From assembly GCF_014174255.1 (NCBI RefSeq), contig NZ_JABEQJ010000017.1, forward strand, positions 41,467 through 105,466: a stretch of 64,000 nucleotides of DNA, read 5' to 3'. Both the position numbers and the translations under genes were made by a program. Below are positions 34,221 to 42,280 of this stretch, one piece after another; within the stretch, counting starts at the first letter, position 1; each line of letters opens with the position of its first letter. The notes below the pieces were generated by a model. That model had not been told where the DNA came from, searched no databases, and was given only the letters and a program-made list of their open reading frames with translations. The stretch comes from Gluconacetobacter sacchari. GTDB lineage: Bacteria > Pseudomonadota > Alphaproteobacteria > Acetobacterales > Acetobacteraceae.

Positions 34221-35168
34221 TCATGCTGCCGACACAGGCAGCATCTCCAAGCTGCGCGCATAGGCGGTTGGTGACACACCTACCACGCGACTGAACGCGG
34301 TGCTGAAGGCGCTGACAGACTGGAAGCCCGCCTGGTGGGCGATCTGCAACATCGGCATGTCGCGTGAGGCAAGCATCGAGCAGGCCTGATTGATGCGCCA
34401 TTGCGTGGCATAGTTGATCGGGCTGGTGCCAAGCGTTCTGGTAAAACGATCAGCGAATGCGGAGCGTGACATGCCAGCGTGGCGGGCTAGACGTTGCACA
34501 TTCCAGGGCGGTGATGCCCCGCCGTGGATGATCTGCAAAGCGCGGGCAAGCTTCTTGTCGCCTAGGGCCGTCAACAGGCGCTGGGCGTGACCCGGAAGCG
34601 CATCAGGACGCGTGCGCAGTGTTTCAACGAGGATGATTTCGATCAGCCGATCAAGGATCAGACTTCGACCCGGCCGGGTAATTGTTGCTTCCTCACCAAC
34701 GAGGCGTAACAGCATGCCAAGGCGTTCGGCCGCCACGTCATTGTGCAAGACCGGCAGCAAGGGCGGGATGAGATCTGCGACCAGCGTGGCATTCGGCGCT
34801 TCCAGCACGAACGCTCCGGCCATAAAGCACGTCACGTTCGGGGATGGATCGTCTGTCTGCACCAGACGTGCGGGCTCGGCGATGGCAGTCATGAAATCGA
34901 TCGAACGTGGATTGGGGCCGGTTTCAATCACCCATGGTTCCGTCGTGCCTAAAAAGGCAAGGTCGCCGCGTGTCAGGGACGCAGTGTGCGTGGAACCGAT
35001 CTTAATCGTCGGATTGCCCGAGATGATTTGCCCGAACGAGATGACTGGGTTGGCTGGGAACGCAATCGCCCATGACCCACGAGCCTCGATCACACGCCAC
35101 GCCAGAACGCGCGGCCTGAGCAGGGCGATCGTCCGTGACAGAGGGTCGATTTCAGAAGGCATACCCAT
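34221..35168 (-). CDS. AraC-family transcriptional regulator (cupin-6 type)
   Basis: A 315-residue regulator. The N-terminal cupin-like ligand domain has FISFGQ-type strands (NPVISFGQIISGNPTIKIG) and the family block CFMAGAFVLEAPNATLVADL. The C-terminal double helix-turn-helix is NVQRLARHAGMSRSAFADRF and PMLQIAHQAGFQSVSAFSTA. The protein ends shortly after GVSPTAYARS. It is divergent from an NAD-dependent epimerase gene, a common pairing in which the regulator controls the neighbour. Confidence 0.9.
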   Translation of the reverse strand: MGMPSEIDPLSRTIALLRPRVLAWRVIEARGSWAIAFPANPVISFGQIISGNPTIKIGSTHTASLTRGDLAFLGTTEPWVIETGPNPRSIDFMTAIAEPARLVQTDDPSPNVTCFMAGAFVLEAPNATLVADLIPPLLPVLHNDVAAERLGMLLRLVGEEATITRPGRSLILDRLIEIILVETLRTRPDALPGHAQRLLTALGDKKLARALQIIHGGASPPWNVQRLARHAGMSRSAFADRFTRTLGTSPINYATQWRINQACSMLASRDMPMLQIAHQAGFQSVSAFSTAFSRVVGVSPTAYARSLEMLPVSAA

Positions 35169-35282
35169 TCTGGACGCTCGATAATCGTTTCAGGAGGTTC
35201 GGTTATCTACAACCCTGAAAGGCACGGGTAAAGATAGATCAATGGCCAAGAAGCGGCCAGATGTCGCGCAGGGGATAATGAC

Positions 35283-36257
35283 ATGCGGATCTTTATGACC
35301 GGAGCCAACGGATTTATCGGTCGTGCTGTCGTGCGCGAATTGCAGGACGCCGGACATGCCGTCATCGGTCTCGCGCGATCTGCGGAGACTGCGAAATCGC
35401 TGACCGCCGCAGGGCTGGAAGTTCATCAAGGGGCATTGACCGACATAGAGAGCCTTGCCACTGCGGCATCGAAAGCCGACGGTGTTATTCATCTCGCCTT
35501 TATCCATGGGCTTGGGCAACTCGACTGGCTCCAGCGCCTGCGTGTTTTCGGAGGTGGTTTGCCAACTGGCATTGTCGCGCGGTTCGGAGCTGAAATCACA
35601 CGCGTGGACAGTCGGGCCATTGACGCTATGGCGGGCGCCTTGAAAGGGTCGGGGCGCCCGTTCATCGCGGCCTTTGGCACCATGGGGTTGGCGCCTGGCG
35701 GCGGCATGACGGAGGCAGATCTGCCCGACCCACGGTCTCCAGGGGCCGCACGGGCGGTCGCTGAGACTATGGTTCACGCGTGGGCAGACCGTGGCGTCCG
35801 GGCGATGATTATGAGATTGCCGCCGTCAGTCCATGGCGATGGGGATAAGGGTCTGGTGCCACAGATCATCAAAGCCGCACGCAAGGCGGGTTCGGCCGAT
35901 TATGTAGGCGATGGACGCAATCGCTGGTGTGCCGCTCATCGTGACGACGTGGCGCATCTGTTCCGGCTTGCTCTGGAGCGGGGCGATGCGGGTGCCTGCT
36001 ATCACGGCGTGGCGGAGGACGGCATTGCTTTTGCCGATATCGCTGGGATCATTGCGCGTAAGCTTGGCATCCCGAGTCAGAGCCTTTCGAAGCGGGCTGC
36101 GCAAAAGCGTTTCAGCTGGCTTGCACCGTTCTGTAGCGTCGACAACCCGGCAACAAGTGAGATGACGCGCCAAGCGCTGGACTGGGCTCCAACCAAGGTC
36201 GGCTTGTTGGCCGATATGGAAGCCGGCGCTTACTTCACGAGCACTCGCAAGACTTAA
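35283..36257 (+). CDS. NAD-dependent epimerase/dehydratase (extended SDR)
   Basis: A 324-residue extended short-chain dehydrogenase/reductase with the N-terminal dinucleotide motif MRIFMTGANGFIGRAVVREL, a DGVIHLAFIHG block, FGTMGLAPGGG and, later, NRWCAAHRDDVAHLFRLALE. The usual active-site YxxxK is not obvious. This is a feature of the atypical subgroup often divergently transcribed from AraC regulators. The substrate cannot be inferred. The 115-base gap to the AraC gene should contain both promoters. Confidence 0.87.
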   Translation: MRIFMTGANGFIGRAVVRELQDAGHAVIGLARSAETAKSLTAAGLEVHQGALTDIESLATAASKADGVIHLAFIHGLGQLDWLQRLRVFGGGLPTGIVARFGAEITRVDSRAIDAMAGALKGSGRPFIAAFGTMGLAPGGGMTEADLPDPRSPGAARAVAETMVHAWADRGVRAMIMRLPPSVHGDGDKGLVPQIIKAARKAGSADYVGDGRNRWCAAHRDDVAHLFRLALERGDAGACYHGVAEDGIAFADIAGIIARKLGIPSQSLSKRAAQKRFSWLAPFCSVDNPATSEMTRQALDWAPTKVGLLADMEAGAYFTSTRKT

Positions 36258-36522
36258 CCATCGTGCACGCTATATTTCGTCATCCTGGGACGATCAAGTC
36301 ACATGGTGCCGTTTGAAGATGAAGGTCAGTTTCGAACGAAAAGCTTGTAAGGCACGTCTGCTTTCGGGAACCGTCAACGAGCTCATGTGCGTCCGAGAAG
36401 ACGGCGAACGCGGAAGGCGAAAAGCAGCGAACCGTCGCGCTCCCGGCAGCGCGAACTCCCTGGTCCGGAAGCGTTATCACACCGTCCGCCCGGACCAAGG
36501 GCCGCGTTCGCCGGCACCGCGT

Positions 36523-37167
36523 CTAATCCGCGACGAAGACGGGCCCGGACTCCATGAGGTCCCAGTCGTCGAACCGCCCGAAGGGCTCGTCATGGGGCGG
36601 CGGGAGCACGGGCGCGCCGGATCGCGCGACGAGCCGATTAAGCGGCTCGGTTGCCAGCAGCGCCTCGAGCAGGGCCTGCCCGCAGGCGAGCCGCGCGTGC
36701 GGCCCGGCTTCGGTGAGATCGAGGATTTTGCCCGGGGCCACCTCCACGGCCATGGTCTGCAGTCCGTGCCCGCTCAGCCACGGGCGATGCTGCAGCGTCG
36801 CGCGATACAGACACAGCCCGTAGGGCGGGGTGGCGCGCGGACCGCCGAGCCGTCGCCGCAGGAACGACAGGTGATAGGCGGCCAGCACATGCGGCGGCCG
36901 GGCCTCGATCGGGAGCAGGCCGCGAAACACGCTGTCGTCGACGCTGAGCGCGGGCTGGCCGTCGTCGTCGAGGATTTCCTCGAGCAGGCCCTGCCTGCGG
37001 CGAATGTCCGCCTCCCAGGTGACGACCGGTCCCTCGACGAGACCGTCGCGGGCGACCAGGGCGACCGGCGCGCCGGCGCGGGGCGCGCCCGTTTGCGCCG
37101 GGACCAGATCGAACAGCCGCACCCGGGCGGCGGGCCAGGCATGCAGCCTGACCGGCCCCCCGCTCAT
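36523..37167 (-). CDS. Hypothetical protein (unknown cluster, gene 1)
   Basis: A 214-residue protein beginning MSGGPVRLHAWPAARVRLFD. Its N-terminus contains two short repeats of VALVARDGLVEGPVVTWEAD-like strands. The middle is GLLEEILDDDGQPALSVDDS and the C-terminus EPFGRFDDWDLMESGPVFVA. The start overlaps the upstream stop as ATGA, which rules out the longer frame. No family recognised. It is very GC-rich and is the last gene of a five-gene minus-strand cluster (36523-38658). Confidence 0.7.
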   Translation of the reverse strand: MSGGPVRLHAWPAARVRLFDLVPAQTGAPRAGAPVALVARDGLVEGPVVTWEADIRRRQGLLEEILDDDGQPALSVDDSVFRGLLPIEARPPHVLAAYHLSFLRRRLGGPRATPPYGLCLYRATLQHRPWLSGHGLQTMAVEVAPGKILDLTEAGPHARLACGQALLEALLATEPLNRLVARSGAPVLPPPHDEPFGRFDDWDLMESGPVFVAD

Positions 37168-37802
37168 GCGCCACCGCCTGCGCGGAGATGACCGGCGATC
37201 GCAAGGAAACGCTGCCGCAGATGGTCCGGATCGACGAGATCGTCGAGGAACCAGGCCTCCGGGGCGGGCAGGCGGCAGCGCCGATAGTGTTCCAGCCGGC
37301 GATCGAATTCGGCGAGCAGTCGGACCTCCAGGGCGTTGCGCGTCACGCGATCGCGCCCGCAGGCGCCGACGACTTCCACATGAACGACCCGCGCCCCGTG
37401 GCGGAGGGCGAAATCGGCGAAATGCCACGGCGGTGCGCCACCGAGCGGCGGTTCGTGATCGAGCGCCATGTCCGTCGGCACGATCGGGCGGACCGCCTCA
37501 TAGACGATGCGCTCGGGCACGCTGTTGAGCACGGTGCCGTCGCCGGCGACCCGGCCGTCGGTCGGCAGGTCGGGCCAGCGACCCCGCGCCCGTCTCATGA
37601 CGCGGGCCCAGATCCAGGGGGCGCGATCGCCGAGCAGCGCGAGGTGCTGCCCCTCGGTCCCGAGATGGCGGAACAGGCTGGAGGGCGGCAGGACGCGCAG
37701 GCTGCGCGCGAGCCGGGCATAGAGCGCGAGATCGGCCTCGGTGGGGTGGAAGAAGGGACGCACGGGTCCCGGTGACGGAACGGGAGAGGAAGACAGGAGC
37801 AT
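37164..37802 (-). CDS. Hypothetical protein, possible nuclease-like fold (unknown cluster, gene 2)
   Basis: A 212-residue protein. The segment ERIVYEAVRPIVPTDMALDH is followed by HFADFALRHGARVVHVEVVG and then CGRDRVTRNALEVRLLAEFD. The arrangement of an Asp, a strand with Glu in HVEVVG and a later basic helix resembles the restriction-endonuclease-like core, but the usual Lys after the second acid is not in place, so this is only a hint. The C-terminus is AWFLDDLVDPDHLRQRFLAI. The next gene is translationally coupled. Function unknown. Confidence 0.66.
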   Translation of the reverse strand: MLLSSSPVPSPGPVRPFFHPTEADLALYARLARSLRVLPPSSLFRHLGTEGQHLALLGDRAPWIWARVMRRARGRWPDLPTDGRVAGDGTVLNSVPERIVYEAVRPIVPTDMALDHEPPLGGAPPWHFADFALRHGARVVHVEVVGACGRDRVTRNALEVRLLAEFDRRLEHYRRCRLPAPEAWFLDDLVDPDHLRQRFLAIAGHLRAGGGA

Positions 37803-37886
37803 TTGGAGAGACTTTCAGGGGGATAAGGCTAAAGGCCCCGGTCGGGACGTGCCGACCGGGGGAGAGCGCGACGGACCGGTGACCGG

Positions 37887-38420
37887 TCAGCGCCCGGCGG
37901 TGAGCAGCGCGTCGAGCGGCCGATGCTCGAGAAGCACCGCGAGGATGCGCCCCGCCTCGTGGATGGCGGCCGACAGGGTGGCCGGGTGATACGGACCTCT
38001 CGAGACGTTCTCAGGCGCGAGAACCCGGGCGACGGGATCGTCCGGACGTCCGTTCGCCAGGGAGGGCAGGTTCGGCAGGAGACGGTCGACCCGCAGCACC
38101 GGGACCGACACGGCGCCGAGCCAGTCCGTTTCCCGCGCGCCGAGGCAGGCGATGACGTCGGGTGGTCCGAACCCGTCGAGGACCGCCGGTTCGATCTCGC
38201 CGCCGCCCGCGGGCGGATCGCCGAGTACCGCCTCGCGCGCATCGGCGTCGAGCGGGGACCAGAAGGCGAGGCGCTCGGCGAGGAAGGAGGCGTCCAGACC
38301 CAGATCGAGGATGCGCACGGCGTGGAACAGGGGCGGTCCGTCGATGGGCATGCCCGGCGCATGCAGGCCGATGAGACGCAGGTAGCGCCCGTCGGGAAGC
38401 CGTGCTGCGAGATCAGTCAT
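37887..38420 (-). CDS. Hypothetical protein (unknown cluster, gene 3)
   Basis: A 177-residue acidic protein starting MTDLAARLPDGRYLRLIGLH, with FHAVRILDLGLDASFLAERL, LGDPPAGGGEIEPAVLDGFG and, near the end, YHPATLSAAIHEAGRILAVL. No membrane segment or known catalytic motif. Its start overlaps the stop of the upstream 81-residue gene by eight bases. An 84-base gap separates it from gene 2 downstream. Not recognised. Confidence 0.68.
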   Translation of the reverse strand: MTDLAARLPDGRYLRLIGLHAPGMPIDGPPLFHAVRILDLGLDASFLAERLAFWSPLDADAREAVLGDPPAGGGEIEPAVLDGFGPPDVIACLGARETDWLGAVSVPVLRVDRLLPNLPSLANGRPDDPVARVLAPENVSRGPYHPATLSAAIHEAGRILAVLLEHRPLDALLTAGR

Positions 38421-38658
38421 GATCGGCCTCCTCCATGACGGGCGCGCGGTTCATGTCGGCCACGACGCGGTCGAGCGCGCGCGTCAGCAGGCCGAGAACG
38501 ACGATCGCCCCTTCCAGGCGGGCATCGAGCAGGGTCGGAGCCGGATCGGTGACGATGCGGCGCAGCGTCGGTTGCAGCACGCCGCACAGGACGAGATTGG
38601 TGTCGAACAGATGGTCGATCGGCGGATTGCCGATCCGGAACGGATGATGGGCTGTCAT
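38413..38658 (-). CDS. Small hypothetical protein (unknown cluster, gene 4)
   Basis: An 81-residue protein, MTAHHPFRIGNPPIDHLFDT then LVLCGVLQPTLRRIVTDPAP and a helical segment GLLTRALDRVVADMNRAP. The start was chosen because AAGGAC lies seven bases ahead. A start five codons earlier (MKDTH) is possible. It overlaps the downstream gene by eight bases. Unknown function. Confidence 0.68.
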   Translation of the reverse strand: MTAHHPFRIGNPPIDHLFDTNLVLCGVLQPTLRRIVTDPAPTLLDARLEGAIVVLGLLTRALDRVVADMNRAPVMEEADHD

Positions 38659-38673
38659 GTGGGTGTCCTTCAT

Positions 38674-39049
38674 TTCACGGGAATCCCCCGATCGGACGCG
38701 GCCATGACGCGGCATCCACGCGATTTCGCGTACGGGCCGGCGACAGCCGGCCCTTCCGGGGGAGAAGGACTGCAAAGCCCTTCGCCTGAAAAAAGGAGGA
38801 CGAATGAGAACCCCTCCCGACGCGTTCCCACCACGAGGCGACGACCGGCTTACGTCCCGGAAGCAGGGGAGAAGGGGATGAGCCAAAGGGACTGCGCAAG
38901 GCACGGATTGCCGACAGCGACGCCCAGGCCGATCCCGTCAGGGAAGGGGCGCTGGCACCCGGCGCACGATGTCATTCGGGTATGACGCGTAACGCGGGCC
39001 ACGCCCCGATTCACCCGACCACGCCGCCCGGCGTAGCCCGGCCCCGGCG
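38674..39049. other. Gap between the unknown cluster and the glycosyltransferase fragment
   Basis: About 375 bases without a supported gene. A minus-strand frame runs through it, but it is a continuation of the broken glycosyltransferase frame without family-like sequence. It is rich in GC and AAGG-like purine runs (GAAAAAAGGAGGAC). The promoter of the unknown cluster is expected here. Confidence 0.45.
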
Positions 39050-39702
39050 GTCCGACCGGCACGACCCAGGGCACGACCGTCGCCCTGACGCCCGCGATGC
39101 GGCCGAGGAGTGCCGCTTCCGCGTCCGAATGCGTGATGGTGACATCGGCCGTCTGCGCGGCCCGTATCTCGTCGCGGAGCAACACCCGTCCCCGCGCGAC
39201 GAACTCCGGCCGCCCCTCGATCCAGCCCTGTCGCATCACACGCACGCCGTGCAGATCGGCGACGCCGTAGATCAGGCGGGCACGGCGCTGGAGACGGCGC
39301 GCGAGGCCGAGATAGCGGGTCGCGTTGAGTTCGCGATGGAAATATACCAAATCGAAACTGTCCTGTTGCAGCCGCAATAAGTCCTCGACCGATCCGTAGG
39401 CGGGTGCCCCGAGCCAGTGGATCGCCTCGTCCCGCCCGTCACTGGAACGCAGATCGTCGACGACATCGGAGGCCATGAAGCTGACATCGTAATCGAGCGC
39501 CCGCAGGGCCTGCATATGCGACAGGGTGGCCTGCGATCCTGCATCACGTCCGCGATCGGGCGCGCGGCCGTCGATCACCAGTGCCCCTCTCGGCCGTTCG
39601 ACAGGATCCGTCCCTTCCTCCTGTGCCTTAGCCAGACGGTCGGCGTCCCGGAACGCGGCGCCGGAAACCAGCCGGGCGATCCGGCGGGTCAGCGCCAGGT
39701 TC
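39050..39702 (-). pseudogene. Glycosyltransferase family 4-like fragment
   Basis: The minus strand reads RGALVIDGRAPDRGRDAGSQ, SHMQALRALDYDVSFMASD, FDLVYFHRELNATRYLGLA, RLIYGVADLHGVRVMRQ and TITHSDAEAALLGRIAGVRA, then VVPWVVPV. This is the N-terminal donor-domain half of a GT4-type glycosyltransferase, as in large polysaccharide glycosyltransferases of this group. Similarity ends at about 39050, and there is no catalytic C-terminal half. At its other end the fragment starts right after the stop of the small membrane gene. It is a leftover from recombination. Confidence 0.72.
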
Positions 39703-39961
39703 AGTCGATGCCGTGCATCCGCCGGCGCTCGATATCGCGTGCGACGTCGCGCCGTGCCTCGACCACCATTCCCCAACTCACGCAGCCTATCCAGAATGCG
39801 AAGACCGGATGCCACCATCGCCCGATGGCCACCCCGGCGATGACGGCACAGATTATCGCGATCACATACGCCACGACCTTCTTGAGCCGGTGCTCCGCCT
39901 CCAGCGTGCCGAACTCCGCGTCGTAGGCGGCCGCGCGCGCGGCCATGCGCTCATCGACCAT
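39701..39961 (-). CDS. Small membrane protein
   Basis: An 86-residue protein. The N-terminal helix is MVDERMAARAAAYDAEFGTL, followed by a hydrophobic hairpin VVAYVIAIICAVIAGVAIG and PVFAFWIGCVSWGMVV, then a basic tail RRDVARDIERRRMHG. It has two membrane segments. It is 12 bases after the 41-residue membrane gene, so the two probably form an operon. Not recognised. Confidence 0.66.
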   Translation of the reverse strand: MVDERMAARAAAYDAEFGTLEAEHRLKKVVAYVIAIICAVIAGVAIGRWWHPVFAFWIGCVSWGMVVEARRDVARDIERRRMHGID

Positions 39962-39973
39962 CGTGACGTCCGC

Positions 39974-40099
39974 TCAGCCATGCGTCAGGGCCGCCACGAT
40001 CAGCATGATGCCGACCGGCCACCACAGATCCCATTTCTTGAGGACGGCCACGCCGATTGCGACGATCAGGCCGAGGAGTATTCCGATCACCATGAGCAT
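39974..40099 (-). CDS. Tiny membrane protein of 41 residues
   Basis: The ATG has GGAGAAAC nine bases upstream. The product MLMVIGILLGLIVAIGVAVL is one membrane helix, followed by KKWDLWWPVGIMLIVAALTH, a second. It is followed after 12 bases by the 86-residue membrane protein gene. Two tiny coupled membrane proteins could be an accessory pair of the mobile element. No family recognised. Confidence 0.6.
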   Translation of the reverse strand: MLMVIGILLGLIVAIGVAVLKKWDLWWPVGIMLIVAALTHG

Positions 40100-40117
40100 G
40101 GATGTTTCTCCGGCCGG

Positions 40118-40372
40118 TCACAGTCGGCCCGCCTCGCGGGCGAGACCCAGAAGATGGGCGACACGCTGTTCGATCAGCCCGCCCAGGGCCACGAGCCCCT
40201 CGAGCGTACGCCCCTCCTCGGTGTCTCCTGAGACGGCGGCGAGCTGCTGGCGCAGCAGGCGATGTTCGAGCGCCAGGACGCGGGCCAGCGACAGCAGACC
40301 GGCATAGATCTCTTCGAACCCGCCATGGCCGGGCCCGGCAGAGTCCGGAGCGGCTCCCTGATCGTTCACCAT
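40118..40372 (-). CDS. Hypothetical helical protein (84 residues)
   Basis: An acidic, leucine-rich helical protein: AGLLSLARVLALEHRLLRQQ, TLEGLVALGGLIEQRVAHLL. It starts MVNDQGAAPDSAGP with GAAGG eight bases ahead. Its size and helix pattern resemble a plasmid accessory DNA-binding or coiled-coil protein. It is the first minus-strand gene and is divergent from the repressor-like gene at 40544, with a 171-base gap between them. Confidence 0.62.
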   Translation of the reverse strand: MVNDQGAAPDSAGPGHGGFEEIYAGLLSLARVLALEHRLLRQQLAAVSGDTEEGRTLEGLVALGGLIEQRVAHLLGLAREAGRL

Positions 40373-40469
40373 CCTCAAACCTTCCCCTCTGGACAGGTCG
40401 GCCCGTCCATGCCACGGTTTCACCACGGGAATGTCCAGGACATCCACCAATGCGTCACAATATGATGGA

Positions 40470-40476
40470 AACGACA
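40470..40476. promoter_or_regulatory. AACGACA half-site upstream of the repressor gene
   Basis: AACGACA occurs 68 bases before the repressor ATG. It is the reverse complement of TGTCGTT, three copies of which stand at the TraT-operon promoter. A possible autoregulatory site. Confidence 0.4.
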
Positions 40477-40543
40477 GGTTTGCTACAAGCGGAAAAGAAA
40501 CTATGGCTCACATTTTCGTGCCGGCCGCACGGAAGGAGTTGCC

Positions 40544-41317
40544 ATGCCCCGCCCGCAGCCGCGTCCTGTATCCCCTCGTCGCCCGTCGCGCTTCCAGAAG
40601 CACGGTCGAAGATGGCGCGTCATGTCTGAGGCCGAGAAACAGGCCATGCTCGCCCGCGGCGAGCGGTTGCGTCAGGCAGCCCAGATCGTCGGCATTACTC
40701 ACGCCGCCAAATCCGCCGGTCTCGCCTACACCACTCTGCGCGACTACATGAACGGCCAGGAGATGAAGTTCTCCGCCGCCATCACGCTCGCCCGCGTCTG
40801 CGGCGTCTCCATCGAATGGCTGGCCCACGGCACCGGCCCGGGCCCCCGGGCCGCCGGTGACGCGGCACCGGCGGCCGGCATGCCCGAGACCGACGAGGCC
40901 GGACGTCGTGTGCCGCTGCGGGGCGGACACCAGACCGTCATTCCCTGGCATGATGTGACCGGACAGACCGAGGAGGGCCTGCGCATCGGCAAGGCCTGGC
41001 TGGACGCCGCCCTGCCACGCGACCCCGCGGGACTGCGCCTGCTGACTGCATCGGGGGACGCCATGCGTCCGACGCTGCAGGACGGCGATCTGCTGATCGT
41101 CGACACCGCCGCCACCGCCGTCTCGGGCGGCGCGCTCTACGCCCTGCGTATCGGCGGCGAGACCGTCATCCGCCGCCTCGACCGACGCTTCGACGGTGGC
41201 CTGCGCGCCATGGCCGACAACGAGCGCTACCCCTCGCAGGATATTCCCCCCGAGGCCGCGGCCGGGCTTGCCGTGTTGGGCGAGATCGTCTGGAGCGGTG
41301 GGCTCCCGCGCGGGTGA
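40544..41317 (+). CDS. CI/LexA-like repressor with S24-type domain lacking catalytic residues
   Basis: A 257-residue protein with an N-terminal helix-turn-helix (LRQAAQIVGITHAAKSAGLA then TLRDYMNGQEMKFSAAITLA) and a C-terminal LexA/S24-like domain: RLLTASGDAMRPTLQDGDLL and ALRIGGETVIRRLDRRF. Where family members have the nucleophile Ser in S-G-x-S-M, this has Ala173, and the general-base Lys appears as Arg210. The self-cleavage dyad is thus gone, so the repressor should not respond to RecA by autoproteolysis. AAGGAG precedes the ATG. Such variants exist among phage and plasmid regulators. Confidence 0.85.
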   Translation: MPRPQPRPVSPRRPSRFQKHGRRWRVMSEAEKQAMLARGERLRQAAQIVGITHAAKSAGLAYTTLRDYMNGQEMKFSAAITLARVCGVSIEWLAHGTGPGPRAAGDAAPAAGMPETDEAGRRVPLRGGHQTVIPWHDVTGQTEEGLRIGKAWLDAALPRDPAGLRLLTASGDAMRPTLQDGDLLIVDTAATAVSGGALYALRIGGETVIRRLDRRFDGGLRAMADNERYPSQDIPPEAAAGLAVLGEIVWSGGLPRG

Positions 41318-41788
41318 TCGGACGACTTCTTTCTCGATGAAACGAGAGAGACTCCACGGCCGCGACTGATGCGGGGTACGTCGTACTGGGGGAGACGGTC
41401 TAACCTGTTCGCTCACGCACCCGACACGGACTGGCGTGGCGCCCGGTTCTCGGGCGACGGCGGATCCAGATAGAATTTTCAACGAGGGATCTGTCAGCAA
41501 GCAGTAAATCGAACGTGTTTGCGACGTAGACACGTCGGAAATTATCTCGACTGGAGACAACCCTCAACGCGAGCCTGAGGTTCGGTGAGGTTCGTAGATA
41601 CTGCGTATCGCGAGATCGCGGCAAAGTGTTTGTTGGGGTTTTGAACGTTTCAGAACGAAGGGATCGGTCTCCCCTCTCCCCAGAAGGCTCACTACGTTCT
41701 CTGGTTACTAGAGCGTCAGTGATTTGCACTGCGTGATTATACCCGCGCGCACTTCTCGGGTGTCAAGCGTTATTAAGGAAACCCTGAT
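41318..41788. other. Intergenic region, no supported gene
   Basis: About 470 bases between the repressor and the broken small gene. One minus-strand frame of 109 codons exists (41400-41729) but has no start context or recognisable sequence. The tandem GAGGTTCGGTGAGGTTCG near 41578 is a short repeat. This may be a regulatory or replication-related stretch. Nothing further is visible. Confidence 0.4.
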
Positions 41789-42013
41789 ATGCACACCTGC
41801 GAAAACGAAACGCCCGAGACGCACGAAGTCACCCTGCTTCGCCTGACGACGCTCCTGCATTAGCTCGCGCTGCCGGCGCTCGCCCATGCCCGCCTGACGA
41901 TCACGCTTGGGAACAACGAGCTGATCCATCCCCTCGACGGACTGGAGAGCGTAATGCACCAGATGGCCGAGCTCACCAGCTCCGTCGGGGACGTCGGTCG
42001 GCATGGAGACTGA
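41789..42013 (+). pseudogene. Small gene with an in-frame amber codon
   Basis: ATG preceded by AAGGAA at nine bases. The product reads MHTCENETPETHEVTLLRLT to LLH, then TAG at 41861-41863. The same frame continues LALPALAHARLTITLGNNEL and VMHQMAELTSSVGDVG to TGA. The composition on both sides is alike, and a single G-to-T change from GAG would create this stop, so the gene was most likely a 74-residue protein broken by one mutation. Unknown function. Confidence 0.5.
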
Positions 42014-42157
42014 TCGCATCGGGCCGGCACCGCACGGATGGTGCCGGCCCGCACGTCGCTCGCGAGCGACGATGAGCGATTGACAAAGTCAGGGCGCTGC
42101 CAAACAGTTCGAAAACGAAACGCGCAACGGCTCTGAAGGCAGGTCTCCGGCAGACCT

Positions 42158-42231
42158 TGTCGTTCCTAACGACAGCAATAATGTCGTTCTCGATGTTTTT
42201 CCTTGACAACATTGTCGTTTGGCATTATTAC
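42158..42231 (+). promoter_or_regulatory. Promoter with repeated TGTCGTT operator half-sites
   Basis: TGTCGTT-CCT-AACGACA at 42158-42174 is a perfect inverted repeat. Further TGTCGTT copies are at 42182-42188 and 42213-42219. TTGACA at 42203-42208 and TATTAC at 42226-42231, with 17 bases between, form a sigma-70 promoter. GACAA-CA-TTGTC overlaps its spacer. A repressor bound here would block RNA polymerase for the TraT operon. Confidence 0.68.
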
Positions 42232-42280
42232 AGCCGTCAGCTCTCCGTAGGTCTGCGGAGCGATCTGTCGGAGATATGCC

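Noticed and set aside
41400..41729. 109-codon minus-strand frame upstream of the amber gene
   Set aside because: No start context and no recognisable sequence, in a region with no other sign of coding.
41800..42117. Repeat CGAAAACGAAACGC seen at about 41800 and 42107
   Set aside because: A 14-base match, one copy inside the amber gene. No symmetry or promoter link, so it could be chance.
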